64,000 nt of DNA, from positions 282,784 through 346,783 of the forward strand of contig JAKMXF010000327.1 of assembly GCA_024704765.1 (NCBI GenBank). The letters are read 5' to 3'. This document shows, one piece after another, positions 20,517-31,529 of this stretch (position 1 is its first letter; the number at the start of each line of letters is the position of its first letter). A program made the translations under genes and the position numbers. The DNA is from Oopsacas minuta (taxonomy: Eukaryota > Porifera > Hexactinellida > Lyssacinosida > Leucopsacidae). A model generated the notes under the pieces. It searched no databases and was not told the origin of the DNA. It was given only the letters and a program-made list of their open reading frames with translations.

Positions 20517-22139
20517 GGGCCTCATTCACTAAACAACTTAAGTAAAACTTAAGTTTCCGTTAAATATTCCTAAATTTTCAAAACTTAATAGAATACTTAA
20601 GATTTGCTTAATACTTAAGTATAGTAACCTATGTGTAATACTATATCTATTTACTCGAACAGTAGTTGACCTCAATTTTTAGTCTACGATTTCTCGCCCT
20701 CCCAACTACAAATTTCGAATTGATCTCTATTTGGGAAATTCCATTAATCTAAGATTTCATAGCACTATGACCATATCCCTGAAATTTCTCTATCAAATAC
20801 CGTTAGTCAAGGACCGAAAGAGATGGTTGGGAAATATTTCGGGGTAGGCAAATATTTACGTACGAGTAAATACAGTACATCATAGTTTCCTAATCCATTT
20901 AACAATATGGTAACATGTAATAATAATATAACACCGAAGGCCATATTGAAGAATGTTGGTGAATTACCCAATAATATGATAATAACTGTTTAAAATCTAA
21001 ACAAATAAGTATAAGGTGGTGAAAGATACTATTGATTGATCCAGCAGCTGAGAAACGTTAAGTAGTTCTAAATTATATAAATCTTCGAAAACGCTTCTAG
21101 TGTTTATATCATAAATTCGAAAAATGGACCTTCAACAAGATAAAACTAATACAAGATCGAAAAATTACCGCAGGAAGAAATCAATACATTAGTTCACTTA
21201 GTGAAGAAAATAAATCTAGGCTGTTTGGTAGCTTTAGTGCATCGCTAACATTCGAAGAAAAATCTTCACTTTGGGATCAAATTGCGAGTGGTTTAACAAG
21301 TCAACACGGTGTGCATAGGTCTAGAGATGCCACAAAGAAGTGGTCTTACCTTTTATGCAAGCACAAACCTCTAATTGCTAATAAAATACAATCTATCAGA
21401 AAAACTGGGGGTGGACCAGCTGATGCAGAGTTAACCCCATTGGAGGAAAAGATCATAGCAAAAGGGGTACAGAATGCTTCGAGGGAATTAGTTGTGGAAT
21501 AGACGTCTCTCCTTAGCCACAAAGTCCCCAACTATTAGCAGACCAAATCCAATAAGTCCTTCATTCCCATTTGATGGTAAAGCACCTGCAGTTAGTAGGG
21601 AAAGAAAACATTCACAGTTGGCAACGTCCATTGACGATGATACAAAAGAGGATGAGAAGTTAGAACTTTTGAGAGAGATCAAAGAGAATTTGCTATCAAT
21701 TGGGAACGTACTCCAGTTACTGTCTGAAGTGGTACAAAATCAAACAACAATAATAAATCTCCTGGCACAACAATCGTTTCCATTCGTTGCTCCAAGCAGA
21801 TTTCCAACGAATTTCCCCCCTGGTAATCTACCATAATCCACAATTTTGATAATTTTAGTTTTTTTGCATAATTTATATTTGTGTATTGCTAAGTTAGAAA
21901 GTAAGGCAACGGCGTTCCCCCATGTCTGCAACTGTTATTCTATATTATATTCAAATGAAACTACACTTGTTATAATAACTAGTATAAAAAAATTGTAATA
22001 GTTTAATAGACAATCAAAGTTAAGTCAATCATAGACATGACTTAAGTTTTTTGGTAATATTTGGGTAAGTTTAAGCAAATACTTAGTTTTTGCTTAAAGT
22101 TAAGCAATCTTAAGTTAAGTTGTTTAGTGAATGAGGCCC
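20517..22139. mobile_element. Harbinger-type element carrying only the Myb/SANT-like gene
   Basis: The termini are GGGCCTCATTCACTAAAC at the left and its reverse complement at the right, continuing into AACTTAAG on both sides. The flanks show a 3-bp duplication, CAG (20514-20516 and 22140-22142). Harbinger elements make 3-bp duplications and carry two genes, a DDE transposase and a Myb/SANT DNA-binding protein. Only the latter is present here, so the element is non-autonomous or has lost its transposase. Confidence 0.85.
21124..21836 (+). pseudogene. Myb/SANT-like DNA-binding protein of Harbinger type, broken
   Basis: The central frame (about 21145-21502) reads ENKSRLFGSF, then SLWDQIASGL, VHRSRDATKKWSYLL and TGGGPADAELTPLEEKI. 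This is the Myb/SANT-like domain (Myb_DNA-bind_5 type) with its usual KKW and TGGGP..LT..E tail. An ATG at 21124 is in another frame, and the 3' part (21492-21836), with Ser/Pro-rich and coiled LELLREIKENLL segments, is in a third. In Harbinger elements this protein binds the termini and brings the transposase into the nucleus. Two frameshifts make this copy defective. Confidence 0.8.
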
Positions 22140-22271
22140 CAGATCTAACATTTTCACTAATTGGGTTATTATGAACTGATACATATGAATAATGCATGTA
22201 TTCGGGTAAAAATGAACCAGTTCTTTCACTTTCTTATTATCGACGATTATAGAATTTCTCTTAAAATATAT

Positions 22272-22336
22272 CCAATCCATTTTATCCCTGGCTCGTGGAA
22301 ATTTCCAGTGAGCAGCATTATATTTAGTAGGTTAAA
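22272..22336 (+). repeat. Degenerate P-type terminal repeat
   Basis: It contains TTTATCCCTGG, followed about 35 bases later by TTATATTTAGTAGG, the same two motifs in the same order as the right end of the P element (19245-19297). No P transposase is adjacent, so it is likely a solo or truncated end. Confidence 0.4.
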
Positions 22337-22451
22337 ATCTAAATAACTTATCCGAATATTACTTTAAAAAGGTATGCCAGACTTTTACACTAATACACTC
22401 TAGTAACAACATTATCCTTGGGGTGAAGCCACGGTAGCAGTCATAATGGTG

Positions 22452-22541
22452 GATTGCGGCCACCCAAAGTCGCCAAGATTGTATTGTCATTCACTGTAGA
22501 ACTTGTACCAGCTACCACTTTTGGTGCAATGCAACCCCTAA
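22452..22541 (-). other. Possible terminal exon of a neighbouring gene
   Basis: On the minus strand, a pyrimidine-rich tract ending in CCTTTTTAG precedes a 29-codon open stretch reading GCIAPKVVAG, then NDNTILATLGGRN, and a TGA stop. It looks like a last exon with a good splice acceptor, in the same orientation as PSMA1 and about 0.6 kb downstream of it. I could not identify a donor exon in phase or a protein family. Treat as tentative. Confidence 0.25.
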
Positions 22542-23117
22542 AAAGGAAAGTACAACGTCAAACATATCAAGAAAACCAAGGTCAAACAAAATAACCCCTA
22601 ATAATTCATACCCACTAGAGGTCTTGCAAAAGCGCTAATCCGTGTAGACTCATAACTTGTGATGAAATACAAATTTAAATAATGATTTAACTAAATATTA
22701 GGAAAGAGATAAAATTATTTCAATATTTAATGGCCAGTATATTCGGACCCTAAAGAATAGAGCCGAAGTGAGAAAACTTGGGCCTGGCATGCGGTCTATC
22801 ACTCACTCTCTCCACAAAAATAGGGTTGCTCCTTTTTCATATGGCTTTGCACAATTACATCTTATACGCAACACCACTGAAGATTATTAGGTAATCTACA
22901 TATGTGATTTGACGAATAAAGTAATTTGACTGCGAAAATAGATCATAGACTTTGGATAAGTCAAAGGTTTTTGCGGCGCATGATAGCATCAGAATAAAGA
23001 AAATTGTCATTCTAGAACAAAACTTAATTACTAATAAATGGAATCTATTATGGAATATATACTAAAATGACTACAACGTCAGGACAAATGAAAGATCAAG
23101 TAATATCTCGTCTACCA

Positions 23118-23888
23118 TCAATCAACATGTTGAGGTAATAACTCTACATCTTCCTGGTCCATTTGGTCATCTAAGACAAGAGATAAATAGGGGGAAACTG
23201 CATCTCCATCGCATAATACATGATCGCAACAGTCCTTACCAACATACGATATAGATACATTCTTCTCATTTAATTCTACATCTGATGGCAGACATTCTCT
23301 AAGAGCAAGCAAAGCATGTCGCATTAATTCCTCTAAGCTAGAGCAATTGGAAATATTGGAAATCTCTCTTTCAAGATAAGTCTTAGCAGATTGAGAACGA
23401 GCACCAATAGCCATAGCACAACAATCGTAGTAGTTGGCCGACGGGCATAAATGATAAATATGTGGGCCTAGAGAGTCATAACCAGCAACAAGCATTCCAA
23501 CACCATAAGGCCTTCGGCCATAGAATATAGTGCATCTGTGCATTCTAGAACTGACTCGAGCCATTAATCGAGATAGAGGCATTTCTTGGTCATGTGCATA
23601 CCGCTGATTCATACATTCAGTACGCATAAACTTGGTCAGCATCCGACCATCGGCAGTCAAACCAGCAATTGAAACAGATATATGATTGTCTATTGGATAT
23701 ATCTTTTTCTGATAGGAAGAGAGTTCAGAGGATGCTCGTTTGAGAGCAACTAATACTGCAAATTCTTTAGACTTTATTCCAATTGTAGCTGAACCCTGTT
23801 TCACTGCTTCCATAGCATATTCAACTTGATGAAGTCGCCCCTGTGGGCTCCATATAGAAACATCATAATCATACTGATTGCGATACAT
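23118..23888 (-). CDS. PSMA1: Proteasome subunit alpha type-1 (20S core, alpha-6/PSMA1 orthologue)
   Basis: An intact 256-residue single-exon ORF for an alpha subunit of the 20S proteasome. The N-terminus [13 protein letters not shown] and [16 protein letters not shown] form the alpha-subunit signature; [19 protein letters not shown], then [28 protein letters not shown] and [14 protein letters not shown]-like segments (here [14 protein letters not shown]) are specific to PSMA1. It is non-catalytic, as expected for alpha subunits; it forms part of the outer ring and gate. The length is close to the human protein (263 aa), but the acidic/Ala-Pro tail is replaced by a shorter acidic one ([12 protein letters not shown]). 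Divergent residues follow the domain's loops. Stop is TGA. No TE lies inside it. It may be a normal intronless gene or a retrocopy; no poly(A) tract or target duplication is visible. Confidence 0.96.
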   Translation of the reverse strand: MYRNQYDYDVSIWSPQGRLHQVEYAMEAVKQGSATIGIKSKEFAVLVALKRASSELSSYQKKIYPIDNHISVSIAGLTADGRMLTKFMRTECMNQRYAHDQEMPLSRLMARVSSRMHRCTIFYGRRPYGVGMLVAGYDSLGPHIYHLCPSANYYDCCAMAIGARSQSAKTYLEREISNISNCSSLEELMRHALLALRECLPSDVELNEKNVSISYVGKDCCDHVLCDGDAVSPYLSLVLDDQMDQEDVELLPQHVD

Positions 23889-23889
23889 T

Positions 23890-25652
23890 CTAGTATTGGA
23901 AAGACATTGTTAGAAAATATATATGGTGACAGAAGCAGAGTTTCACCTGGGACCCCTGGGAACAAAATTTGATCAATGATGGGTACGTCACAATTGGTTG
24001 TGCACACTTTAAAATAATTGGTGAAATACCTGGAGATACTCTTGTGGACATTTTACGTGTCCAATATCGAGAGAACTCATGGCATTTTACAGACTTCCAC
24101 CTAGAGTTACTTTTGAGACAATTATACGTAGCAACATTTTACTATGGTTTTTGGCACTGATGCGATATCTCTTAAATGGTGTAGATTTTACGCGAATTTG
24201 GCTTTTCAAGTGAAAAGCTAGTTATGTGTTCGTCACATAGAGTTGTGGCTATAAGTAGAATGTTACCAGTTAAGACAATTTATGATATCTAATGAAATAG
24301 TGCGTATATCAGCAAAAAGCCCTCTCAAGTCATTCAGGATACATCTATTGTTCCTATAGTGGATACAGCCAATTAAATAGTTAAACAATGTCTGTGCAAA
24401 CCTTGAAACCCCCAGGTATAGGTAGGAATTTATTCGATGATATAATATGATTAGAATAGTATACTATTATTGTAAAAGGTGTAGATTTCACACAATACAA
24501 TGTCATCGAATATATCAAACAGCAATCAGATATCAAGAACTTCCTATCCAATGGAAGTATTGAGATTAACTTAGAGGGAAGGCCATTTTGGGAAAACTTG
24601 GCCCGAGAAATAGAATTTAAGCGGGTGTAGAGATCACAAATATAGCCCAATGGGCCCCCGAACTAGTATTGTGGTTAGAAAGCATATTGATTGATTCAGT
24701 CCACTATCTAATAAGAAATATACATTACTACTTCCAAATATTGGGTCATATAAATATAAGATAAAAGAAATGAAAAATCTCGGTAAAAATCAAAGAAAAT
24801 TTTGAAAATTGGTTAATAGAGAAGCCATCGAGAAATTGCTTAAATAATAGAGAACTGGATAGAAAAATTACACTATAAGTATTTACGTTTAAGCACTAGA
24901 ACTAAATCATGCCTATTCATACATTCTTGTTGTAATATATGCACGATAGTTGCTTCAAATTAACAACTTCCCTTCACTGATGGACTGGTAGCGGACCACC
25001 AATGAGCCTTGAGACCTCAGCTGGAATTTATACAAGCTATTATATGTTCAGCCTAATTAGGGTTCTTCAAAATCTTCAGGTATTAAATGTACTATGCATA
25101 TGTCCATTAGGTACAGTGCGGATGTCAGTGAACTAATAAACAGGGGTTTCTGCCACAATAGAAACCCATGAACTATTCATTTATCTATAGGAGTTGCATA
25201 ATCATCAACGGTATAGGAACAACGCAATAATATATATTTAACAAGTTGTACACATATATATATATATAGTGAATGTAGGTCAGGAATTGAAATATCACGA
25301 ATTGCACGTTTCTGATATAGTATAAGTACTCTGATCTGAGTCTCCGACTGTGATATAGCAAGGAATAATCAGTTCTATCTTCCTCACCTATATAAACATG
25401 GTCAAAAATATCTCTACCTCAACTTCTGAAATTAAAACCCACATCCGAGGAACGAAGAAAAGTTAAGGAGTAATTTTGACATTACTCTACAACACTCAAA
25501 ATTGAAAGAATTGAAAATTCGAATACAAATCTTTCGCCAGTAGACATCACAATATCAGAAGAGCAGTTTGAGATTGTATCAAGTAAGTTACGTATTCAAA
25601 AGGCACATTTCCATGGAATGCTATGCTATTTAACACGACATTACCTAATATA
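23890..25652. other. Gene-poor region beside PSMA1 with two coding-like segments
   Basis: No complete gene. Two + strand segments look protein-like. The first, 23969-24160, reads DGYVTIGCAHFKIIG and DTLVDILRVQYREN. The second, about 24475-24640, reads GVDFTQYNVIEYIKQQSDI and INLEGRPFWENLAREI. They could be exons of a gene divergent from PSMA1. I recognise neither. The rest, to the Merlin insertion site, shows no repeat structure apart from a TA microsatellite near 25255-25267. Confidence 0.3.
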
Positions 25653-25660
25653 CTATTTTG

Positions 25661-26006
25661 GGTACAATTACACTAATGTACCTCTTTTTATTGGTAAGAG
25701 ATATCAAATCACTGCTAATAGATTTGAATAGAGTATGTTCAGAGAAGAATATTAACCGAAAGAAATTCAAAATCGGATGAATACTGACAAAGTTGGAACA
25801 TTTTTGGCTACTAAGCCAAATCCTATGGAGAAAATTGTATTATCGAATTGACCCAAATAATACTAATAGAATTGCTTGCATTAGACTATGCAATACAATT
25901 GGATGTGCATATTGCATATTGAGGTTAACGAGTACGAGATTTTGAGCTCAGCTTAACTAACAATGTAACAAAAGGAATGCAAAACCACAGAAGATATACT
26001 TCTGTG
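25661..26006 (+). repeat. Left terminal inverted repeat of the Merlin element
   Basis: It matches the reverse complement of 28463-28814 almost base for base, from GGTACAATTACAC inward to ACCACAGAA..TATACTTCTGT, with one short indel near 25968 and a few substitutions. Confidence 0.92.
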
Positions 26007-26099
26007 GCAAGCTAACCTTATCATATTACATTTTGCATTAGTCAACATAAATGTACTATTTTCCATTTATCACTTTAGAATTCATTCAAACACAAATCC

Positions 26100-27015
26100 A
26101 TGGCTGCTGCTTCACTAACATTTACCCCGATGTTAATGCCAATTATTTTTCCAGATATTGGTGTTGTTCCGTTGAAAAGATTTTACCAAAGCATAGTTAC
26201 TGACCAGGATGCAGTCATCAGATGGTTGCAAGAAAATGGCCTTATGGCAAGGGGAATAGTATGTAAATGCGGAAGATTAATGAAGATAGGGAAATTTTCC
26301 CATGCTGCTGAAGAGCTAGGTTGGAGGTGCATGGAGAAAGCATGTAGAAAGGTAGCGTCACTTAGGGTAGGTCCTTTCTTTGAGTCCTCTAACCAAAAAC
26401 TCATAGAGCTCATTGAGTTTATCTTTCTCTGGTCAAAGGATTATCAGACCACAGAAACTTTTGAAGAAAATTTAGGATGGTCAAGGTCCACGATTACAGG
26501 TTGGAAAAACTATATGCGTGACCTTTGTGTAACAAGGTATTTATCGTACCCCGAGCCTATAGGAGGACCAGGAGAAATTGTGGAAATTGATGAAAGCAAA
26601 TTTGGTAATCATAAATACAGTCGTGGTAGGTTATTATCTGGCCAATGGGTGTTTGGTGGAGTTTGTAGGGGAACTAGTGACATGTTTATGATACCAGTTG
26701 CAGAAAGATCGGCTTCTACGCTTATTCCATTGGTTAACGACTTTATTCGCCCAGGAAGTACGAAGTATCATAATGTCTGACAAATGGGCTTCCTATAATC
26801 AAATACACCCCGGAACATTTCCTCATTATACATTTAATCATAGCGAAAATTTTGTGGACCCAACAACAGGCACGCATACGCAAACCATTGAATCGGCTTA
26901 GGGACATTTAAAAAAAGAAGCAGAAATTCGATGACAACTAATCCGGAACTCCTCGATACTTATCTGGCAGAACATTGCTGGAGGAAGAAAAATTGTTCAA
27001 CAGTTTCAAGAACAT
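26100..27015 (+). pseudogene. Merlin/IS1595-family DDE transposase, broken
   Basis: An ATG at 26100 opens a 226-codon frame. It has a zinc-ribbon-like pair (CKCGRLMKIG ... WRCMEKACRK) at residues ~55-82, then a HTH region (NLGWSRSTITGWKNYMR) and the DDE start GEIVEIDESKFGNHKYSRGR. It continues with GQWVFGGVCRG. A small insertion near 26760 shifts the frame into IIMSDKWASYNQI (second Asp), then FNHSENFVDP and GTHTQTIESA. There a conserved Trp codon is TAG (26899-26901), after which the frame goes on with HLKKEAEIR. This is the IS1595/ISXO2-type fold used by Merlin. The frameshift and stops make it inactive. Confidence 0.9.
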
Positions 27016-27129
27016 CATTTCAGAAATTAGGTCACAGTATCCTGTAGTATAGTATCTCAATTTAGATATTATTATAATGCATGTAATTCCTTGTTTACTG
27101 TGTAGATTTGTTATAAATTCTTATGTGTA

Positions 27130-28440
27130 CAGGGTGACAAATAAGTTCTGTCCCATATGTTTGATGTAGTGTAGTTCCTTATTAAAGAACCAGATTAAAC
27201 AGTTATAGTGTAAGATAAGTAACAATGTATATATTTAAAGTATTCAATGGTAATCTGTACATTCTGAACAAGCTAAAAGATTCTAGGCAAAATGGAGAAG
27301 AATAGGGTGGCTATTGTTAAATTATATTTGCAAGGGAAAAGCCAAAGCGAAATATTGAAGATTCTCAATTTCCCCATGTCGCGCAGGAAATTGATATATC
27401 GTACTATTAAAAGATATAAGGACACTGGTAGTACCTCAGACAGGCAGAGAAGTGGACGTCAAACATCTGCGACCACTACCCAGAAGAGAAAGGTTATCCG
27501 TAGTCGGATTCAGCGGAATCCACAACGTTCGATGCGAAAAATGGCGCTAGAACTCAAAATATCAAGAGAATCGGTCCGAACAATTGTGAAGAGCGATATG
27601 GGCCTATTTCCTTACAAAAAGAGGAAGGTTCACTTTATTTCGCCACAGATTAAAGAAAAGAGACTAGCCAGGAGCAAGGCCTTACTCGCCCGGCTCGCAA
27701 GTTTTGGCCTTGATGAAATTTTATTCTCGGATGAGAAATCATTCAGGGTCGAGCAGGCGTACAATCGTCAAAACGATCGAGTATTGTCTCTTCTCCATCT
27801 TCTATACCACAAGAGTATCGATGCGTCCAAAGAGTTCAGCATCCTCAGTCAGTGATGGTTTGGGCGGGGGTGTCCGCAAAAGGCCGTACCCCACTGGTTT
27901 TCATCCCACCGGGCGTAAAAATAAAGGCTGTTAAATATCAGGAGCTCGTTTTAGACCCAATAGTGAGAGGCCTTGGTAAGACCATGTTCAATAATCGTCC
28001 ATTTTTATTCCAGCAAGACGGTGCGCCAACCCACACAGCGAAAGTCAACCAACAGTGGTTACGAAACAATATCCCAGACTTCATCTCCAAGGAGGAATGG
28101 CCTCCTTCCAGCCCAGATCTCAACCCGATGGACTTCTCGTTGTGGTCGATATTGGAGACAAATGCGTGCACTACTTCCCATAAGAGTATCAAGTCTCTAA
28201 AAACGTCTTTACCCCGAGAATGGGCAAAAATCCCGCAGGAAAAGTTGCGTGCCGCTGTCGAGTCCGTCCCCAAGCGGCTAAGAGCTGTCATCAAAAAGAA
28301 AGGGGGCTATATCGAACAAGTGAATATATTATGAATCTATATTTAGTTTGCTAAGTTATAGCATAATTTCAAGTCAATATCTTAGTTCATAGCTTAGTTA
28401 TAATAAATTTTCAATGGGACAGAACTTATTTGTCACCCTG
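27130..28440. mobile_element. maT-type (DD37D) mariner element A
   Basis: 1,311 bp with ends CAGGGTGACAAATAAGTTCT / reverse complement, flanked by TA at both sides (27128-27129, 28441-28442). It lies inside the Merlin element, so it inserted later. It carries one frameshifted transposase. Confidence 0.95.
27292..28334 (+). pseudogene. maT (DD37D) mariner transposase A, one frameshift
   Basis: The N-terminal paired HTH (27292-27855) has KLYLQGKSQSEILKIL, the GRPR-like SGRQTSA linker and a second HTH (MALELKISRESVRTIV). LFSDEKSFRVEQAYN carries the first Asp. A shift near 27780-27850 leads into VMVWAGVSAKGRTPLVF and FQQDGAPTHTAKV (second Asp), then SSPDLNPMDFSLW. Thirty-seven residues separate the second Asp from the third (NPMD), so the triad is DD37D, diagnostic for maT. 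The C-terminus AVIKKKGGYIEQ is complete. A single frameshift separates it from an open gene. Confidence 0.92.
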
Positions 28441-28462
28441 TATATATTGTATGTAACTAGCT

Positions 28463-28814
28463 ACAGAAGTATATTTCTGTGGTTTCGCATTCCTTTTGTT
28501 ACATTGTTACAGTCGTAGTTAAGCTGAGCTCAAAATCTCGTACTCGTTAACCTCAATATGCAATATGCACATCCAATTGTATTGCATAGTCTAATGCAAG
28601 CAATTCTATTAGTATTATTTGGGTCAATTCGATAATACAATTTTCTCCATAGGATTTGGCTTAGTAGCCAAAAATGTTCCAACTTTGTCAGTATTCATCC
28701 GATTTTGAATTTCTTTCGGTTAATATTCTTCTCTGAACATACTCTATTCAAATCTATTAGCAGTGATTTGATATCTCTTACCAATAAAAAGAGGTACATT
28801 AGTGTAATTGTACC
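28463..28814 (-). repeat. Right terminal inverted repeat of the Merlin element
   Basis: Mirror copy of 25661-26006. Reading outward it passes CTCCATAGGATTTGGCTTA and ends GTGTAATTGTACC just before the CTATTTTG duplication. Confidence 0.92.
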
Positions 28815-28822
28815 CTATTTTG

Positions 28823-29019
28823 GACCATCCCAGAAAGAAGCATCCACTGAAATCTTTTCACAAGAAGAGCTAACTATTCCAATACTTGATCAATATGTAC
28901 ATCTTCTTGATGATAAACAGAGGGCTTGGCGTTTGCAAGATTGTTCTATGGTATTAATACTAGATTCTGAAGTAATCAATGACATGACACCTATATGTAA
29001 CTACAGTGACCCTGGCTAA
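28823..29019 (+). pseudogene. Unrecognised coding segment, paralogue of 47362-47460
   Basis: Directly right of the Merlin duplication, an open segment reads IFSQEELTIPILDQYVHLLD, then RAWRLQDCSMVLILDSEV. A related sequence occurs on the minus strand near 47362-47500 (MSIIDQYVKLL, then YKLEDSEYVIIADYD). In both places a pogo-like AGTGACCCT terminus follows closely. I do not recognise the family. It may be a fragment of a cellular gene or of a TE-encoded protein. The upstream part of the frame is the Merlin repeat and is not part of it. Confidence 0.4.
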
Positions 29020-29412
29020 TCCGAACCTCGCCAATCAGAACAGTGCCTAAATGGTATGAAACCTGTATAAAAAAATTATCAATATAAATAAGTATTGTTG
29101 ATTCAACTGTGGACAAATCCATAATACAATATTACACATTGTGGCAATATTCCCGATAAATCCATTGGTTTGATGGCTATAGTCACCAAAAATATCGAGT
29201 ATTTTAGCTTAGTTATGCAAGGTGGTGGCTAAGTTAGCTAAGATGTAATTTGAATTTCGCGAGCGCAGGTTGGCAGCCTTTTAACCGTTTGCACACAACA
29301 TTCGATTAATATCCGCCCAGATTCTATAGTATTTCAATTCCGAACAAAATCAGAATTGGAAAGAATAATTTTGGAATTAGAATATACCTGTTCAGATTAG
29401 CGAGGATGTAAT
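29003..29412. repeat. Pogo/Tigger-like terminal sequences, probable relic
   Basis: The left side has CAGTGACCCTGGCTAATCCG and CCTCGCCAATCAGAACAG. The right side has CTGTTCAGATTAGCGAGG, which pairs with the second motif with a few mismatches. CAGT ends with AATCCGAACC motifs are typical of pogo/Tigger elements. The outermost right terminus is missing and no transposase lies between. Probably a decayed MITE. Confidence 0.4.
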
Positions 29413-29868
29413 GTATTTTGTATGCAACCGGTGTAAATTGTTTACGAAAAAATTATCAACGCAAAAGAGCGTATGGATTATGTAATACAATGTTTGATGA
29501 GTAAGAAATTGCTATTTACTGACCTCGGTGACGTCTGGGAATTTATTTTCAAATTTAAATTCTGACCTGTTTTTATCCCTATTACTTTGGCTACAAATCT
29601 CCGAATGTGAACTAGGTTCAATATCTGGCTTGTGAGTATTTATAATACCGCTATTCTATATTTTTGCGACAATTTCTCAAAACATTACGAACGTCTAAAA
29701 AAACATTTCTAAGATATGTCCGCTTATCTGTGGAGATCGGACGTCTGTAGAACATATCCCTCTCGATTTTTCGATTTGTCACAAATGACCAAAACGGTTA
29801 CTATATCCCATTTTCTCAGTATTATTCATGTGCATTATTGTCGAAAAGTGTGCTATGATGGTTATACT
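29413..29868. other. No gene recognised
   Basis: AT-rich spacer between the pogo-like relic and the Tc1 relic. No repeat or coding motif seen. Confidence 0.4.
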
Positions 29869-29869
29869 A

Positions 29870-31203
29870 CAGTACCGGTCAAAAAGAATTGCTCAAAATG
29901 AATGTATACAGTATAGTAAATGCCAAATTGTATACACTGACCAGATAGTTGAATTCTTGCGAAACCATATTCAGCCATATGTATTTGACACGTAACACAC
30001 CAACACAGCTAATCCACTCATTATATTTGCACAAGTTACCGATTTTATTTTGTTTTCATTTTATCCAATTTATTCGTTTTTATCGAATTTTCAATGCCTT
30101 CAAAAGCTCGAATTTCCATTTAAAATCGAGCCAACCTGATACTACTTTCAGAAAGTGGTCATACTCAGAGGGAGGTAGTTAAAATGGTTGGGTGTATCCG
30201 AGATCCTTAAGAAACACAGGCTAACTGGCTGGTAAGAGACCTCGCTATTCCGGGTAAGCCTCGTGTCACAACCAAAGGCATGACAATTTATTGGTCAGAA
30301 AATGCAAAAAGGATCGATTTAAGACTGCTACTCAGATCAAAGCTGAAGTATTATCAAAATATTCGATAAAACTTTCCACTTCAACAGTCTAGAGAAGTTT
30401 ATGAGGGGCTCGACTGTTCGGACAGAAACCGCGAAGGAAGCCCCACCTTACTACCAAGCACAAAAGAGACCGACTTTCCTTCGCAAGATCGCACAAGAAT
30501 TGGAATACTGAAGAATGGGCAAGAGTTATGTTCAGTAACGAGTCTAGGTTCCTTCTGTATACTAATGACGAGAGAGCCTACGTCAGGAGGATGAAAGGGG
30601 AGGGTTCTCAGAGAGGTGTCATCAAAAAACTTGCAAGTATGGTGGGGGTGGCATACTGGTTTGGGGATGCTTTTGATGGAGTGGCGTAGGACTCTTGTGG
30701 AAAGTATCTGGGAACCTCAAGACAAATTCCTACGTTGATATATTGGAAAATGCACTAACCCCAAGCGTTGATTTGCATTCTCTACATTCTGGATGGACCT
30801 GTCAGCAAGACAACGCCCCATGCCATAGGTCAAAGGCTACTAAGCAATGGTTTGCTGAGCAAAAATAGAGGTTGTGAATTGGCCTGCTCAGTCACCTGAT
30901 CTAAATCCGATTGAAAATCTTGGGATCACATTTCCCTCAGAATTCAAGAGAAAAGCCCATCCAACCACTCAGAGTTGTGGAATGCCATATTAAGCACTTG
31001 GGATAACATCGACATTAACAGGCTTCATACTCTAATTGACAGTATACCGCAAAGATGCAAAGCCGTATTTCAAGCAAGAGGAGGTTCTACTAAATACTAA
31101 CGACACTTTACTTGATTTTAATAAAGCATTATTGTTAAAATCAGCCATAGAGATAAGAATTTGGGGTAAATTTATTCTGAGCAATTCTTTTTGACCTGCA
31201 CTG
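29870..31203. mobile_element. Tc1-type (DD34E) element, decayed
   Basis: The ends CAGTACCGGTCAAAAAGAAT and the reverse complement of CAGTGCAGGTCAAAAAGAAT share most of the first 25 bases. TA lies at both borders (29868-29869, 31204-31205). At 1,334 bp it has the size of a full Tc1 element. Only a broken transposase remains. Confidence 0.9.
30182..31100 (+). pseudogene. Tc1 (DD34E) transposase, heavily decayed
   Basis: Pieces in several frames follow Tc1 order. They include a HTH region, a KPRVTTKGM linker, a SVTSLGSF-like degraded first-Asp region, a QQDNAPCHRSKAT segment with the second Asp, and WPAQSPDLNPIENL with the Glu. After allowing for one indel, the last two are about 34 residues apart, as in DD34E. 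The C-terminus reads RCKAVFQARGG in one frame. Many frameshifts and stops. Confidence 0.82.
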
Positions 31204-31529
31204 TATATATATCCAATAGTCACACATAATCAAGGGTCTTTAAACTATACGTTATCAAATAGCAGACTAGAGACCATGACATGAATTTATTATCAGCTTT
31301 CATAATATCCTCACTATTGAACCACAAGCGTTAAAAATTAGAAAATGTCAGTAATTACGTCATAACTAGGTTTATAGTTGTGCTACTAAAAGTGCTACTC
31401 GTGCCATTAATATTTTTGAAATCTACAGTGTCGATTTAGTATAGGTAAGTATAATTGTGATGATACTACAGATTCATTTATATATATCTCCAATTATGGC
31501 CATTTTGCCACACTGTGTTTTGTATTCTT

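Larger units (their letters stand above)
25661..28814. mobile_element. Merlin (IS1595/IS1016-like) element with long inverted repeats
   Basis: The ends begin GGTACAATTACACTAATGTA and are inverted repeats of about 350 bp, nearly identical over their whole length. They are flanked by a perfect 8-bp duplication CTATTTTG (25653-25660, 28815-28822), as expected for Merlin. Inside is a broken IS1595-type transposase on the + strand and a whole maT mariner (27130-28440). Without the mariner the element is about 1.84 kb. Confidence 0.92.

Noticed and set aside
24381-24650. Minus-strand 89-codon ORF as a gene
   Set aside because: The plus strand over the same bases is more protein-like, and the minus frame shows no motif.
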